DNA of 64,000 nt from UTCHB3 sp964531325 (GTDB lineage: Bacteria; Bacteroidota; Ignavibacteria; Ignavibacteriales; Ignavibacteriaceae). The number at the start of each line of letters is the position of its first letter. The first letter of the stretch is position 1. Both the position numbers and the translations under genes were made by a program. The notes under the pieces are model-generated. The model made no database searches and was not told the DNA's origin. It was given only the letters and a program-made list of their open reading frames with translations. Shown in pieces: positions 8,076-15,590 of the stretch. Location: contig CAZHCW010000004.1 of the NCBI GenBank assembly GCA_964531325.1, positions 62,001-126,000 on the forward strand, read 5' to 3'.

Positions 8076-9155
8076 CTATACTCCTTCCCGCCATAGACCA
8101 CTGAGGAACCATTTACCTGCATCACTTTCGGGATATTTAAGTTTTTTACCTTTCCCCATTGTCATTACAGTGAAAAACGCTTTGTTTTTTAAAATCCAAA
8201 ATCCGGTTGATTTCAACACACTTATCATGGTTTTTGCGATCTCATTTTCAGGGTTCAACATGATTAACAAAGATGAAGCACATTTTCTATAATTAACCAC
8301 AAGATATTTAAGAAGTGGTTTAATAAACTTATGATCTAAAAATGCCATCTCCAAAATTTCAAGATTGGTGTCATTTTCCTGCAGATAACAGTATCCCTGT
8401 AGATCATCCTCGTTATAAAGAAAGAACTTATGAATTTTTTTAACAGGATTACTATCGATTCGCCACTTAATCATCTCACAATCCTGATACAGGAAAATCT
8501 GATCTTTATATTGTGAATTGAGTTTTAGATGAAGATTTATAATGTCATCATTTTTCTTCAATTCATTAATGATTTTGATTTTCCCGGGCAGTTTTTTGTT
8601 GCTTACAGAAAGTTTGAATATGGAGTAAAAGAGAATAAAATGAAAAAAAGAAGCGACACGGTAAAATCTAATTTTTTTTGGATTGGAGTCATCCGATTGT
8701 TGATATAGCTCCAAAATTCCGCGGTGATTCAGGGGTAAAATGCCTGTGGCGTTGAGATTTCCAAGGTTTTTCATACCAAAAGCAGCAAAAAGCTTTGGAA
8801 TTGGAGTGATTCCCCAAAAGAGATCACAATTGAATTTTTCGATATGATTGATACAACTTTGGTAGAGGGTCAAAAAATCAACTTTCTGACGGGAGTTTGA
8901 TTCAATTAGCGTTGCCTCGCTCTTAAATGAGTTTATTTCTTTGCCTGCTACCAAAAGTTTGTAATAAATTGCACCCTGTGATCCAACAACATCACCATTT
9001 TCATCCACAGCGGCAAAAATCGTAGCACCATTTGCCTTATGTGTGTTATACTGCCAGTCTAAAACTTCGGAACAACGGTTTTGGGGCGAGTTTTTTCGAT
9101 GCAATTCAGAAATTGCGTTCAGGTCAACCCCGGAGTTGATATATTTTACACTCAT
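8076..9155 (-). CDS. GNAT-type acyltransferase-like protein
   Basis: A 359-aa protein whose first part (about 1-150) looks like a GNAT fold: IFAAVDENGDVVGSQGAI (strand-turn-strand) and LIESNSRQKVDF (the acceptor loop replacing the usual Q/RxxGxG/A). A second alpha/beta half may be another degenerate GNAT domain, giving the tandem arrangement found in FemAB and related proteins. Predicted to move an acyl group to an amine, in this cluster possibly from an ACP. It lies between KAS III-2 (20-base gap) and the deacetylase (four-base gap after the chosen start). A deacetylase next to an acyltransferase fits exchange of one acyl group for another. Family assignment is by pattern only. Confidence 0.62.
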   Translation of the reverse strand: MSVKYINSGVDLNAISELHRKNSPQNRCSEVLDWQYNTHKANGATIFAAVDENGDVVGSQGAIYYKLLVAGKEINSFKSEATLIESNSRQKVDFLTLYQSCINHIEKFNCDLFWGITPIPKLFAAFGMKNLGNLNATGILPLNHRGILELYQQSDDSNPKKIRFYRVASFFHFILFYSIFKLSVSNKKLPGKIKIINELKKNDDIINLHLKLNSQYKDQIFLYQDCEMIKWRIDSNPVKKIHKFFLYNEDDLQGYCYLQENDTNLEILEMAFLDHKFIKPLLKYLVVNYRKCASSLLIMLNPENEIAKTMISVLKSTGFWILKNKAFFTVMTMGKGKKLKYPESDAGKWFLSGLWREGV

Positions 9156-9174
9156 TAAGTACGATCGTTAATAA

Positions 9175-10182
9175 TTATACAGTTAAAAGGCAACCGCCCC
9201 ATGAATACCCCACTCCAAAACCAAGCAGCATGATTTTATCACCGCTGTTTAGATTTTTCTCTTTTATTGCATGATGTAATGCGATAGGAATTGTTGAAGA
9301 AACTGTATTACCGCAGTCTTCCATGTAATAATAAAATTTCTCTTCCGGTATTCCCATCTTTTTCCTGAGGTGCTCAAGGATGTATCTGTTAGCCTGATGA
9401 AAAACAAAAAGTGTGATATCTTCAAGTTTTAGACCGGCTTTTTCAAGTATGGAATTTACGGTGGAGGGGACAACTTTAATGGTAAAATTAAAAATTTCAG
9501 CTCCCTTCATTTCGAGGGTTCCTTTCCGATGTAGAAGTCCCGATTCCTCATCCAAACAATCTTCCAGGGCTTCGGCAGCATTTCTGTTTCTCATTCCGCC
9601 ATATTTTACAATCAGATTTTTTCCACCTCTTCCATCAGTTCCATAAACAAACGAAGATATTTTGTCGTGATCAGAGGCAACCACGAGACAGGCTGCTGCG
9701 GCATCCCCAAAAATTGTACGGTTCCCTTTATCTCTGTCATCAATAAATTTGCTGTAAGTTTCGGCAGTGATCAACAGAACATTCTTCGCTTCACCCGATT
9801 TAATCAAAGAGTTTGCAAGTGACAAGCCGTAAATGTAACCGGAGCAACCAAGATTAAAGTCGAGAGCACCTGCAGTTGTGGGGATACCAAGACGATCCTG
9901 CAGCAAACATGCTGTTGTCGGCAGGAAATAGTCGGGACTTTGAGTACACAGCAACAGGAAATCTATCGATTCAGGCGCTATATTAAATTCATTAAAAAGT
10001 TTTGTTGCTGCGTTAAAAGCAAGATCTGAAGCACACTGATCGTTATCAACAACATATCTGTTCTTAATTCCAACTTTATCGGCTATTTTTTGAACCGACC
10101 ATTCAGGGAAAATATCAGCGAGCTTCTCATTCGTTACCACCTCAAGAGGAAGGTAGTAACTGATTCCTTTTATTTCTGCCAT
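9175..10182 (-). CDS. Beta-ketoacyl-ACP synthase III (KAS III, second copy)
   Basis: Second FabH-family condensing enzyme of the cluster, 335 aa, with an intact triad: Cys113 in LGCSG, His262 in FHQANRY and Asn292 in DCGNT. It shares long identical blocks with the first copy, such as the TQ(T/S)PD(F/Y)F loop, C-x-x-QDRLGI and SSTIPIAL. The two are paralogues. An insertion of roughly ten residues around 200-220 (EDCLDEESG) distinguishes it and lies in a part of the fold that lines the acyl pocket in the family, so chain-length preference may differ. It follows ACP-3 by about 26 bases. The housekeeping fabH would normally sit with plsX, fabD and acpP; none of these is here. Confidence 0.91.
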   Translation of the reverse strand: MAEIKGISYYLPLEVVTNEKLADIFPEWSVQKIADKVGIKNRYVVDNDQCASDLAFNAATKLFNEFNIAPESIDFLLLCTQSPDYFLPTTACLLQDRLGIPTTAGALDFNLGCSGYIYGLSLANSLIKSGEAKNVLLITAETYSKFIDDRDKGNRTIFGDAAAACLVVASDHDKISSFVYGTDGRGGKNLIVKYGGMRNRNAAEALEDCLDEESGLLHRKGTLEMKGAEIFNFTIKVVPSTVNSILEKAGLKLEDITLFVFHQANRYILEHLRKKMGIPEEKFYYYMEDCGNTVSSTIPIALHHAIKEKNLNSGDKIMLLGFGVGYSWGGCLLTV

Positions 10183-10208
10183 ACTGGGATTATAATTGGT
10201 TTCTGATT

Positions 10209-10454
10209 CTAATCTTTAGAAACATTTGTAAGGTTAAAAATATCTTCGATTGTTTTGCATTCGATTAATTCATCAGCTCTGATTGAAGTATTATATTCCA
10301 TATCAATCATAGCGAGAACCGAGAGGGTGGCGAGTGAGTCCCAACATGTAATTTCTGAATGGAAAACTGTTTTTGGATTCAGACTACCGGGTTTCACTCC
10401 CCCCACCGCCGATTCGAAATTTGAAACAAATTTTTGCAGGTCCATATTTATCAT
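10209..10454 (-). CDS. Acyl carrier protein (ACP-3 of acyl cluster)
   Basis: An 81-aa carrier protein with the phosphopantetheine serine at Ser40 in CWDSLATLSVLAM. The ADELIECKTIEDIF segment nearly repeats that of ACP-2. Start ATG 10454 overlaps by one base the stop of the upstream GNAT-like gene. A second ATG three codons in (10445) is also possible. It forms a pair with KAS III-2 in the same way that ACP-1 and ACP-2 flank KAS III-1, which argues for one carrier/condensing-enzyme pair per arm. Confidence 0.88.
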   Translation of the reverse strand: MINMDLQKFVSNFESAVGGVKPGSLNPKTVFHSEITCWDSLATLSVLAMIDMEYNTSIRADELIECKTIEDIFNLTNVSKD

Positions 10455-10921
10455 TATTCCAGGATAGTAAGGATTTTTTGTTTGATGTTAATATATTTAT
10501 CTGAATAGGGGATTTTGATTTTTGTGGCGTTGTGATCAACTGCAATTTTCCTTACTTTTTCAACGAGTCTGTAGGTGATCATTTCTGGCTCAAAACTTCC
10601 GGAAAATGTACATTCAGGGTCAACTGCGATATGATAGATTTCACAGACATCACCTTTAAATTCGTAACAGATCACTCCAAGAAAAGAAGCATTAAAGCCA
10701 TCACCATCAAGAGCAAAAAGAGACTCGGGATTCGATTTTTCAAATTCAAGTGTTAGAAAATTATCACGCTCAACAATCTTCATCAATCCATAAGAATCGA
10801 TACTTTTTTGAATGGCATCAAGATGTTTTGCCTGGTTCTGATTGAAGAAAAAGATTTTTTCGAGGTCCTTCTTAAACGAAAGAGGTAGTTTTTTCTTAAA
10901 TGAAATAGTATGAAAGCTCAT
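10454..10921 (-). CDS. Small GNAT-like protein
   Basis: A 155-aa protein. The central LGVICYEFKGDVCEIYHIAVDPEC segment has the beta-4/beta-5 look of a GNAT acetyltransferase, with a V-x-P after the core strand. It is followed by an amphipathic helix (EMITYRLVEKVRKIA) and a strand (TKIKIPYS). The CoA-pyrophosphate loop is not canonical (G-S-F-E-P-E in place of Q/RxxGxG/A), so it may use an ACP-bound donor or be inactive. First clear gene of the minus-strand arm; its stop overlaps ACP-3's ATG. A 25-codon frame (10995 to 10918) runs into its start with an ATGA overlap. Assignment rests on fold-level pattern and context. Confidence 0.55.
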   Translation of the reverse strand: MSFHTISFKKKLPLSFKKDLEKIFFFNQNQAKHLDAIQKSIDSYGLMKIVERDNFLTLEFEKSNPESLFALDGDGFNASFLGVICYEFKGDVCEIYHIAVDPECTFSGSFEPEMITYRLVEKVRKIAVDHNATKIKIPYSDKYINIKQKILTILE

Positions 10922-10995
10922 TTTATAGTTTTCCCCATCAGATTATGAAACTCATCGTGGCTTTCAGCTGCTTTATCAACAAGCTTTGGTTGCAT
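10918..10995 (-). CDS. Candidate 25-aa ORF ahead of the GNAT-like gene
   Basis: ATG at 10995 opens 25 codons (MQPKLVDKAAESHDEFHNLM plus five more) that end in TGA sharing ATGA with the start of the 155-aa GNAT-like gene. A purine-rich AAGAAG lies seven bases upstream of the ATG. The stop/start overlap matches the style of the other junctions in this cluster. The peptide is polar and helical with no recognisable family. It could be a leader that couples translation, a real microprotein, or chance. Confidence 0.25.
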   Translation of the reverse strand: MQPKLVDKAAESHDEFHNLMGKTIK

Positions 10996-11084
10996 CTACT
11001 TCTTCTTTTCACTAAAATAATTATTACACATTTGTAAATATAACCAAAAGCGATTTCTTTTTTAGAGATGGTATTCCCCCTGAA

Positions 11085-13223
11085 TTATCTGTACAAAACC
11101 ACTTTTTTCGCAATTATGTTTTTTCCCGCAGTCATCACCACAAAATAAACACCACTCGCAAGAGAGCGGGGATAAAACGAAGTTTCGTATAATGTTGCAG
11201 AGGTGTGATCATTTGGAAGAGTGGCAATTTCGTTTCCAAGAATGTCAAAAACTGATATTTTGTATTTATCCGGAGAGGTACCGGCAGGGACCACATATTT
11301 TATTTTAAGTACCGAGCTGAATGGATTTGGGTAAACATTTGATATCCCAAAACCATCTTCCATTTGAAACAAGTTGTCACCAAGTCCATCATGGAGTATC
11401 ACCTCATTAGTGGGAGGTGATTCTTTTAGTCCATCATAACCGGTCACTCTGTAAAAAATTGAAACCCCACTTTGAATAATCTCGGGAATTAAGAGAGAAT
11501 TATCTGTATAAGTTAAAGAGAGACTTGAATCGATCAATTTCCAAATTTCGTTGCCTTTTTTTCTGTAAATTCTGAAAGTGGAGCCGGGTCGTGTATCGGT
11601 TGTGGAAGCCCAAAATAGTCTTGGATGGGCACCTGAATTGTCGAGGATAAGAGATTTTGTTCTGTCAGACCCCGAGATAGTAACATTCTCACCAATAGAT
11701 AAAATTCCTTTATTTTGGAGATATCCGTTGTGTTTAAACTTAAGATGTGTGTTATCCGCCAATTTTAAAATCGTGCCAGGTGCAACGGTAACTTCACCCA
11801 TGAACAAAACAGTATCGGAAATCTCACTCTCACTATTGATCGTCTGTTTCCCAAGACTTATGTGCATAAAAGGATCACCATAAACCACATTTCTAAACCC
11901 CAGGAAAGGCATTGCCATATAGGCGGCATCCACAAGATTGTATCCGGCAGCATAAGCAGGGAAGAAAATTGAATCGCTTATGATTGAGGAGATGAAAGGT
12001 TCATAACTGTTACCCGCACCTCCGGAGAATCCTGCATCCATATACTCAGTAACCACTGCCATGTTATCCTGACGACTGAGCGCAGCCCCAATGCTATCAG
12101 CAAAAAATGCACTGAAACTTTCGACAGTGGACACAACGGAACCTGAAGCAAAAACAGTTCCACTGTCTCTCATTATGTAGGGAGTTTTTACGGGCATACC
12201 TGCATGTTTTCCGCTTGACATATAACCAACAACTTTTTTATCGAACTTATAAAGTTTTCGATTCGTTTTTTCATAAATAAAATCATAACCGAGTTGATTT
12301 AATCTGAAAGCGGCATTGTAGGAATCATTTGCAGCATGTAGTTTGCCTTGGTAAGAAGTTGAGTCGTGATAGTCTAAAACAAAGATATTATTGCCACTGA
12401 TATCACGAACAGCATTTTTCTCAATGAGGGATGAGACAGCCTCGTAGTCAACTCCATCAATCCTTGAAACAATGTAAGAGAGTTTAAGCCCGTTGGCATT
12501 TTGATGATAATTACTTCTGAATCTGTGGTCGCCGGAGTAATCAATCTCGATGTTGTAATACGGGTTTGGTTGATCGGCATGTGGTGATCCAAAAAGGTTT
12601 AGAATATCAAATCCCGGTAAATTTTTCTGAAATGAGATGGAGAGTAGTGCGTCAACACTTACAGCAGTTCGCGAACCATCGTCGATATAACTGTACTCGT
12701 AGTGAGGAGCAATTTTATATGGAACACCTTTAAAAATAACGATGTATTTTATTTTGTTTGCGAGGGGTACTCCATCCATGAAGTTATTTTGCAGGTGATT
12801 TTTGACAGGTTCGTAGATATTCTTTTTATAAAAACGCCAGGAGTGGTTGCTGATGTCGGAGGGAGTTAAATCGTAGATTATCTCATTGTTTCTGCCCACT
12901 GCTACCCATTGGTCATCAATTAATTCGCGTTCAGGAATATCGAGAAAAACAATATTTGCTGAAGGTATATTGTGAATTTCGCAATATCGTTTGCCAAATC
13001 CATACAAATTCTCAATTTCTTTGTTAACAATCACAAGTACCTCAGAAGGGGATGTGCCACTTAAGTTGGAATTGTGAGAAATTGATATGGTTCGTCCGCT
13101 GCTAGATTGGCCGGATGAAACTGATGAAAAGGAAATCAACAGGATTATACATACTATTACAGGAGCAGGAGAAATTTTAATCAATTTGTTATTACTTAAA
13201 ATTGTTCTCCCAAAAATACACAA
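11085..13223 (-). CDS. TIGR03790-like secreted protein with T9SS sorting domain
   Basis: A 712-aa exported protein. The N-terminus has a hydrophobic segment (about 21-37, ending VSSG-Q), then SEVLVIVNKEIENLYGFGKRYCEIHNIP. This is the beginning typical of the TIGR03790 family, whose function is unknown. IKYIVIFKGVPYKI at mid-protein fits as well. After about residue 480 come beta-rich segments and a fibronectin-like stretch. The last about 85 residues form a type IX secretion sorting domain: NVYPNPFSS, then SVFDILGNEIATL, then LASGVYFVVM, then a final K-K-V-V-L-Y-R. It is therefore predicted to be exported by Sec and moved across the outer membrane by T9SS. TTG 13223 is the longest start; TTG 13184 would also keep the signal peptide. 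It stands alone on the minus strand. Confidence 0.75.
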   Translation of the reverse strand: MCIFGRTILSNNKLIKISPAPVIVCIILLISFSSVSSGQSSSGRTISISHNSNLSGTSPSEVLVIVNKEIENLYGFGKRYCEIHNIPSANIVFLDIPERELIDDQWVAVGRNNEIIYDLTPSDISNHSWRFYKKNIYEPVKNHLQNNFMDGVPLANKIKYIVIFKGVPYKIAPHYEYSYIDDGSRTAVSVDALLSISFQKNLPGFDILNLFGSPHADQPNPYYNIEIDYSGDHRFRSNYHQNANGLKLSYIVSRIDGVDYEAVSSLIEKNAVRDISGNNIFVLDYHDSTSYQGKLHAANDSYNAAFRLNQLGYDFIYEKTNRKLYKFDKKVVGYMSSGKHAGMPVKTPYIMRDSGTVFASGSVVSTVESFSAFFADSIGAALSRQDNMAVVTEYMDAGFSGGAGNSYEPFISSIISDSIFFPAYAAGYNLVDAAYMAMPFLGFRNVVYGDPFMHISLGKQTINSESEISDTVLFMGEVTVAPGTILKLADNTHLKFKHNGYLQNKGILSIGENVTISGSDRTKSLILDNSGAHPRLFWASTTDTRPGSTFRIYRKKGNEIWKLIDSSLSLTYTDNSLLIPEIIQSGVSIFYRVTGYDGLKESPPTNEVILHDGLGDNLFQMEDGFGISNVYPNPFSSVLKIKYVVPAGTSPDKYKISVFDILGNEIATLPNDHTSATLYETSFYPRSLASGVYFVVMTAGKNIIAKKVVLYR

Positions 13224-13539
13224 TAGCTCGAAAAGTGATACTTCATAAATTTTACTATTTTGTTCTCACTATTGGAACTTGTGTTAAATTTTTAATGTTA
13301 TAACTTATATGTAAAAATGTTATATTTGGTTCATTAATAATTGAAAAATGAAACTGTCTTTTAACTATAATCTCACTTCAAAAGAAGCCACTCCAAAAGG
13401 CATCCACTCTTCTCTCAACAGTTGTTGTAGCTGTTACCTTTGTTGTTGCTAATTCCAATTAGACGACAATAACCCCAAACCAATTTAAAAACACAAATTT
13501 TATCAGGATGCCATTTTTGGCATAAGACAACATAACACT
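13224..13539 (+). promoter_or_regulatory. cysE leader region with alternative pairings
   Basis: This 316-base gap holds the Cys-rich leader ORF (13348-13452) and several possible RNA elements. (a) AACAG 13417-13421 can pair with CTGTT 13431-13435, enclosing the first Cys codons. (b) The last Cys codons, TTGTTG 13442-13447, can pair with CGACAA 13464-13469, with an inner TAAT/ATTA helix around the leader stop. (c) The same codons (TGTTGT 13441-13446) can instead pair with ACAACA 13527-13532, eight bases before the cysE ATG. (d) ATGCCA 13508-13513 pairs with TGGCAT 13518-13523. Pairings b and c are mutually exclusive. The two target segments (AGACGACAATAAC at 13461 and AGACAACATAAC at 13525) are near copies. 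A TATATTTG at 13321-13328 could be a Bacteroidota-type -7 element. No T-tract terminator was found, so translational control is as likely as attenuation. Confidence 0.5.
13348..13452 (+). CDS. Cysteine-rich leader peptide upstream of cysE
   Basis: A 34-codon ORF with ATG at 13348 and TAA at 13450. It starts MKLSFNYNLTSKE and ends SCCSCYLCCC, so Cys occupies positions 26, 27, 29, 32, 33 and 34: six of the last nine codons. It lies 87 bases ahead of cysE, on the same strand. A run of codons for the amino acid made by the following operon is the hallmark of leader-peptide control, in which the ribosome stalls when charged tRNA-Cys is scarce. Comparable poly-cysteine upstream ORFs regulate sulfur genes in actinobacteria. 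I know of no description in this lineage. The final Cys codons fall inside a predicted hairpin, so a stalled ribosome would change the RNA structure. The peptide itself probably has no other job, though a metal- or thiol-binding role cannot be excluded. Confidence 0.78.
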   Translation: MKLSFNYNLTSKEATPKGIHSSLNSCCSCYLCCC

Positions 13540-14382
13540 ATGAATACAGCTATTGTAGAGTTCGCTCAACAAATCATTAAAAAATATGATGGACATCAAT
13601 GCCTGTTGCCTTTAAAGGATGAAAGCAGGAAGTTCATCGATAAGTTTTTGAAACTGGCTTTTCCACAATATTCAGAAAAATCTTTCGGAATTGTTGAAGA
13701 GATAATATCATCAACGGTATTGTTGATGTATGACCTGAGGAAACTTTTGGCATCAGTTATTGAAGAGAAGGAACTTGTGGATTCGATCACCAACGATTTC
13801 TCGTCCACTCTGCCTTCAATAATCAGAAGTCTTGACATGGATGCCGAAGCAATTTACAAAGGTGATCCCGCTGCCAGAAGTACAGATGAAGTGATTCTTG
13901 CTTATCCCGGATTTTACGCAATTACTATTTACAGGATTGCACATGAATTGTTTTTGCTTGGGGTACCTGTTATTCCAAGAATCCTTTCAGAGTATGCTCA
14001 TGAAAAGACAGGGATCGATATTCACCCGGGAGCGGGAATCGGCGAAAGATTCTGCATTGATCATGGTACCGGAATTGTAATTGGAGAGACCACCGTAATC
14101 GGGAACGATGTAAAAATTTATCAGGGTGTAACGCTGGGAGCTTTAAGTGTTGATAAATCATTTGCCTCAATCAAGCGTCACCCGACAATTGAAAATAATG
14201 TAGTGATTTACGCTCAGGCAGTTATACTGGGTGGTAATACTGTGATTGGAGAAAAAAGTGTGATAGGTGGAAACGCTTGGATTACCGAAAGTGTACCGCC
14301 AAATTCTGTTGTTTATCATAAAAGTGAAGTGCGACTGAAACAGAACGGTTATCATGAACCTTACCTTGATTTTGTAATTTAA
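13540..14382 (+). CDS. cysE: Serine O-acetyltransferase
   Basis: Makes O-acetylserine from serine and acetyl-CoA, the first step of cysteine synthesis, in the cytoplasm. The 280-aa protein has an N-terminal helical domain (1-140) and a left-handed beta-helix of hexapeptide repeats starting at DIHPGAGIGERFCIDHGTG. The two histidines of the active site, IHPGA and DHGTG, and the G-x-T-x-I-G-x turns are clear. The N-terminal domain is of the longer form also found in plant-type and Bacteroidota enzymes. There is no obvious Shine-Dalgarno before ATG 13540, and the start lies just after a segment able to pair with the leader's Cys codons. cysK follows 15 bases downstream, so the two form an operon under the leader. 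Confidence 0.95.
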   Translation: MNTAIVEFAQQIIKKYDGHQCLLPLKDESRKFIDKFLKLAFPQYSEKSFGIVEEIISSTVLLMYDLRKLLASVIEEKELVDSITNDFSSTLPSIIRSLDMDAEAIYKGDPAARSTDEVILAYPGFYAITIYRIAHELFLLGVPVIPRILSEYAHEKTGIDIHPGAGIGERFCIDHGTGIVIGETTVIGNDVKIYQGVTLGALSVDKSFASIKRHPTIENNVVIYAQAVILGGNTVIGEKSVIGGNAWITESVPPNSVVYHKSEVRLKQNGYHEPYLDFVI

Positions 14383-14397
14383 CAAATGGAGTAAAAA

Positions 14398-15309
14398 ATG
14401 AAATACAATAATATATTGGAAACAATTGGTAACACACCACATGTCAAACTGAATAAATTGTTCAAAAACGATCATGAAGTGTGGATAAAACTTGAAAGAG
14501 CCAATCCCGGCGGAAGCATTAAAGACAGAATTGCTCTCGCAATGGTTGAAGATGCCGAGAAAAAAGGACTGTTGAAAGAGGGGAGCGTAATAGTTGAACC
14601 CACTTCAGGAAACACCGGGATTGGTCTTGCCATGGTAGCAGCTGTGAAAGGTTATAAATTAATACTTGTCATGCCCGAATCGATGTCGATTGAAAGAAGA
14701 AGATTGATGTCAGCTTATGGTGCATCATTTGAACTTACACCCCGTGAAAAGGGGATGACAGGTGCGATCGAAAAAGCCAAAGAATTAACTGCCTCATTGC
14801 CAAACTCATGGATGCCGCAACAGTTTGAAAATGAAGCAAACAGTGAAATCCACAGAAAAACAACTGCTCTTGAGATACTAAGTGATTTCCCCGAAGGGAT
14901 TGATTACTTGATTACTGGAGTTGGAACAGGTGGACACATTACAGGAGTTGCTGAAATTCTAAAACAGAAATTTCGTTCTTTAAAAGTATTTGCTGTTGAA
15001 CCTGAATTATCCCCTGTACTCTCAGGAGGAAAACCTTCACCACATCCTCTTCAAGGAATTGGAGCAGGGTTTATACCAAAAATTCTGAACACCGGAATAT
15101 ATGATGGCGTTATCACCGTAGGAAAAGACGAAGCCTACTCATTTACCCGCAGAGCTGCGGAAGAGGAAGGTCTGTTTATAGGTGTATCTTCAGGCGCATC
15201 GCTTGCAGCAGTTGCCAAAAAACTGCCCGAATTACCAAAAGGCTCAAGAGTTCTCACTTTCAACTACGATCCCGGCGAGAGGTATCTTTCGGTTGAAGGG
15301 CTCTTTTAA
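14398..15309 (+). CDS. cysK: Cysteine synthase (O-acetylserine sulfhydrylase)
   Basis: PLP enzyme that makes cysteine from O-acetylserine and sulfide. The PLP lysine is Lys42 in GGSIKDR. The substrate loop PTSGNTG spans 68-74, the phosphate-binding loop is GVGTGGHITG, and the C-terminal GVSSGAS is present. At 303 aa it has the standard length and all catalytic elements. GGAG lies upstream of ATG 14398. It is paired with cysE, as in many bacteria that channel O-acetylserine between the two enzymes. An 11-bp inverted repeat and an 8-nt-period repeat array follow its stop. Confidence 0.96.
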   Translation: MKYNNILETIGNTPHVKLNKLFKNDHEVWIKLERANPGGSIKDRIALAMVEDAEKKGLLKEGSVIVEPTSGNTGIGLAMVAAVKGYKLILVMPESMSIERRRLMSAYGASFELTPREKGMTGAIEKAKELTASLPNSWMPQQFENEANSEIHRKTTALEILSDFPEGIDYLITGVGTGGHITGVAEILKQKFRSLKVFAVEPELSPVLSGGKPSPHPLQGIGAGFIPKILNTGIYDGVITVGKDEAYSFTRRAAEEEGLFIGVSSGASLAAVAKKLPELPKGSRVLTFNYDPGERYLSVEGLF

Positions 15310-15318
15310 GAACCGCAG

Positions 15319-15446
15319 AACCTCGGAACTTCAGAGTCACAGAATCTCTGAAGTTCTGAAGTTCCTAAACTCTGAAATACTGAAGTTCCGAATCACTGAG
15401 GTTCTGAAGTTCTGAATCACTGAGGTTCTGAAGTTCTGAAGTTCTG
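15319..15446. repeat. Intergenic array with 8-nt unit AAGTTCTG
   Basis: Degenerate tandem copies of AAGTTCTG (reverse complement CAGAACTT) fill the space after cysK. Within it a 24-base segment is duplicated perfectly in tandem (15390-15413 and 15414-15437). The same 8-mer, in the other orientation, makes the arrays at 47945-48008 and 55547-55578. There are no CRISPR-type spacers. Confidence 0.8.
15326..15356. terminator. Perfect 11-bp inverted repeat after cysK
   Basis: GAACTTCAGAG (15326-15336) and CTCTGAAGTTC (15346-15356) are exact reverse complements separated by nine bases, starting 17 bases after the cysK stop. No T-tract follows, so it is at best a weak or factor-assisted terminator. 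It is built from the same 8-nt unit as the repeat array that follows it. Confidence 0.4.
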
Positions 15447-15590
15447 AAGTACTCAATCCCCTCTCCTCCAAAACCATCACTATTAAAAAAAATGAATAAT
15501 TAATGAAAATAGTTTGCTTTACCTATTGACTCTGAAAAATTTAATTCGTAATTTGTAATAAACATTACAATCTTTCCTAAAAGTGAAAAA

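Noticed and set aside
8072..8125. Longer deacetylase start at GTG 8125
   Set aside because: It would overlap the upstream gene by 50 bases; TTG 8071 has an AAGGAG and starts at the family's usual N-terminus.
15319..15446. CRISPR-like array
   Set aside because: Units are 8 bases with no unique spacers and no cas genes nearby; it is a simple tandem repeat.
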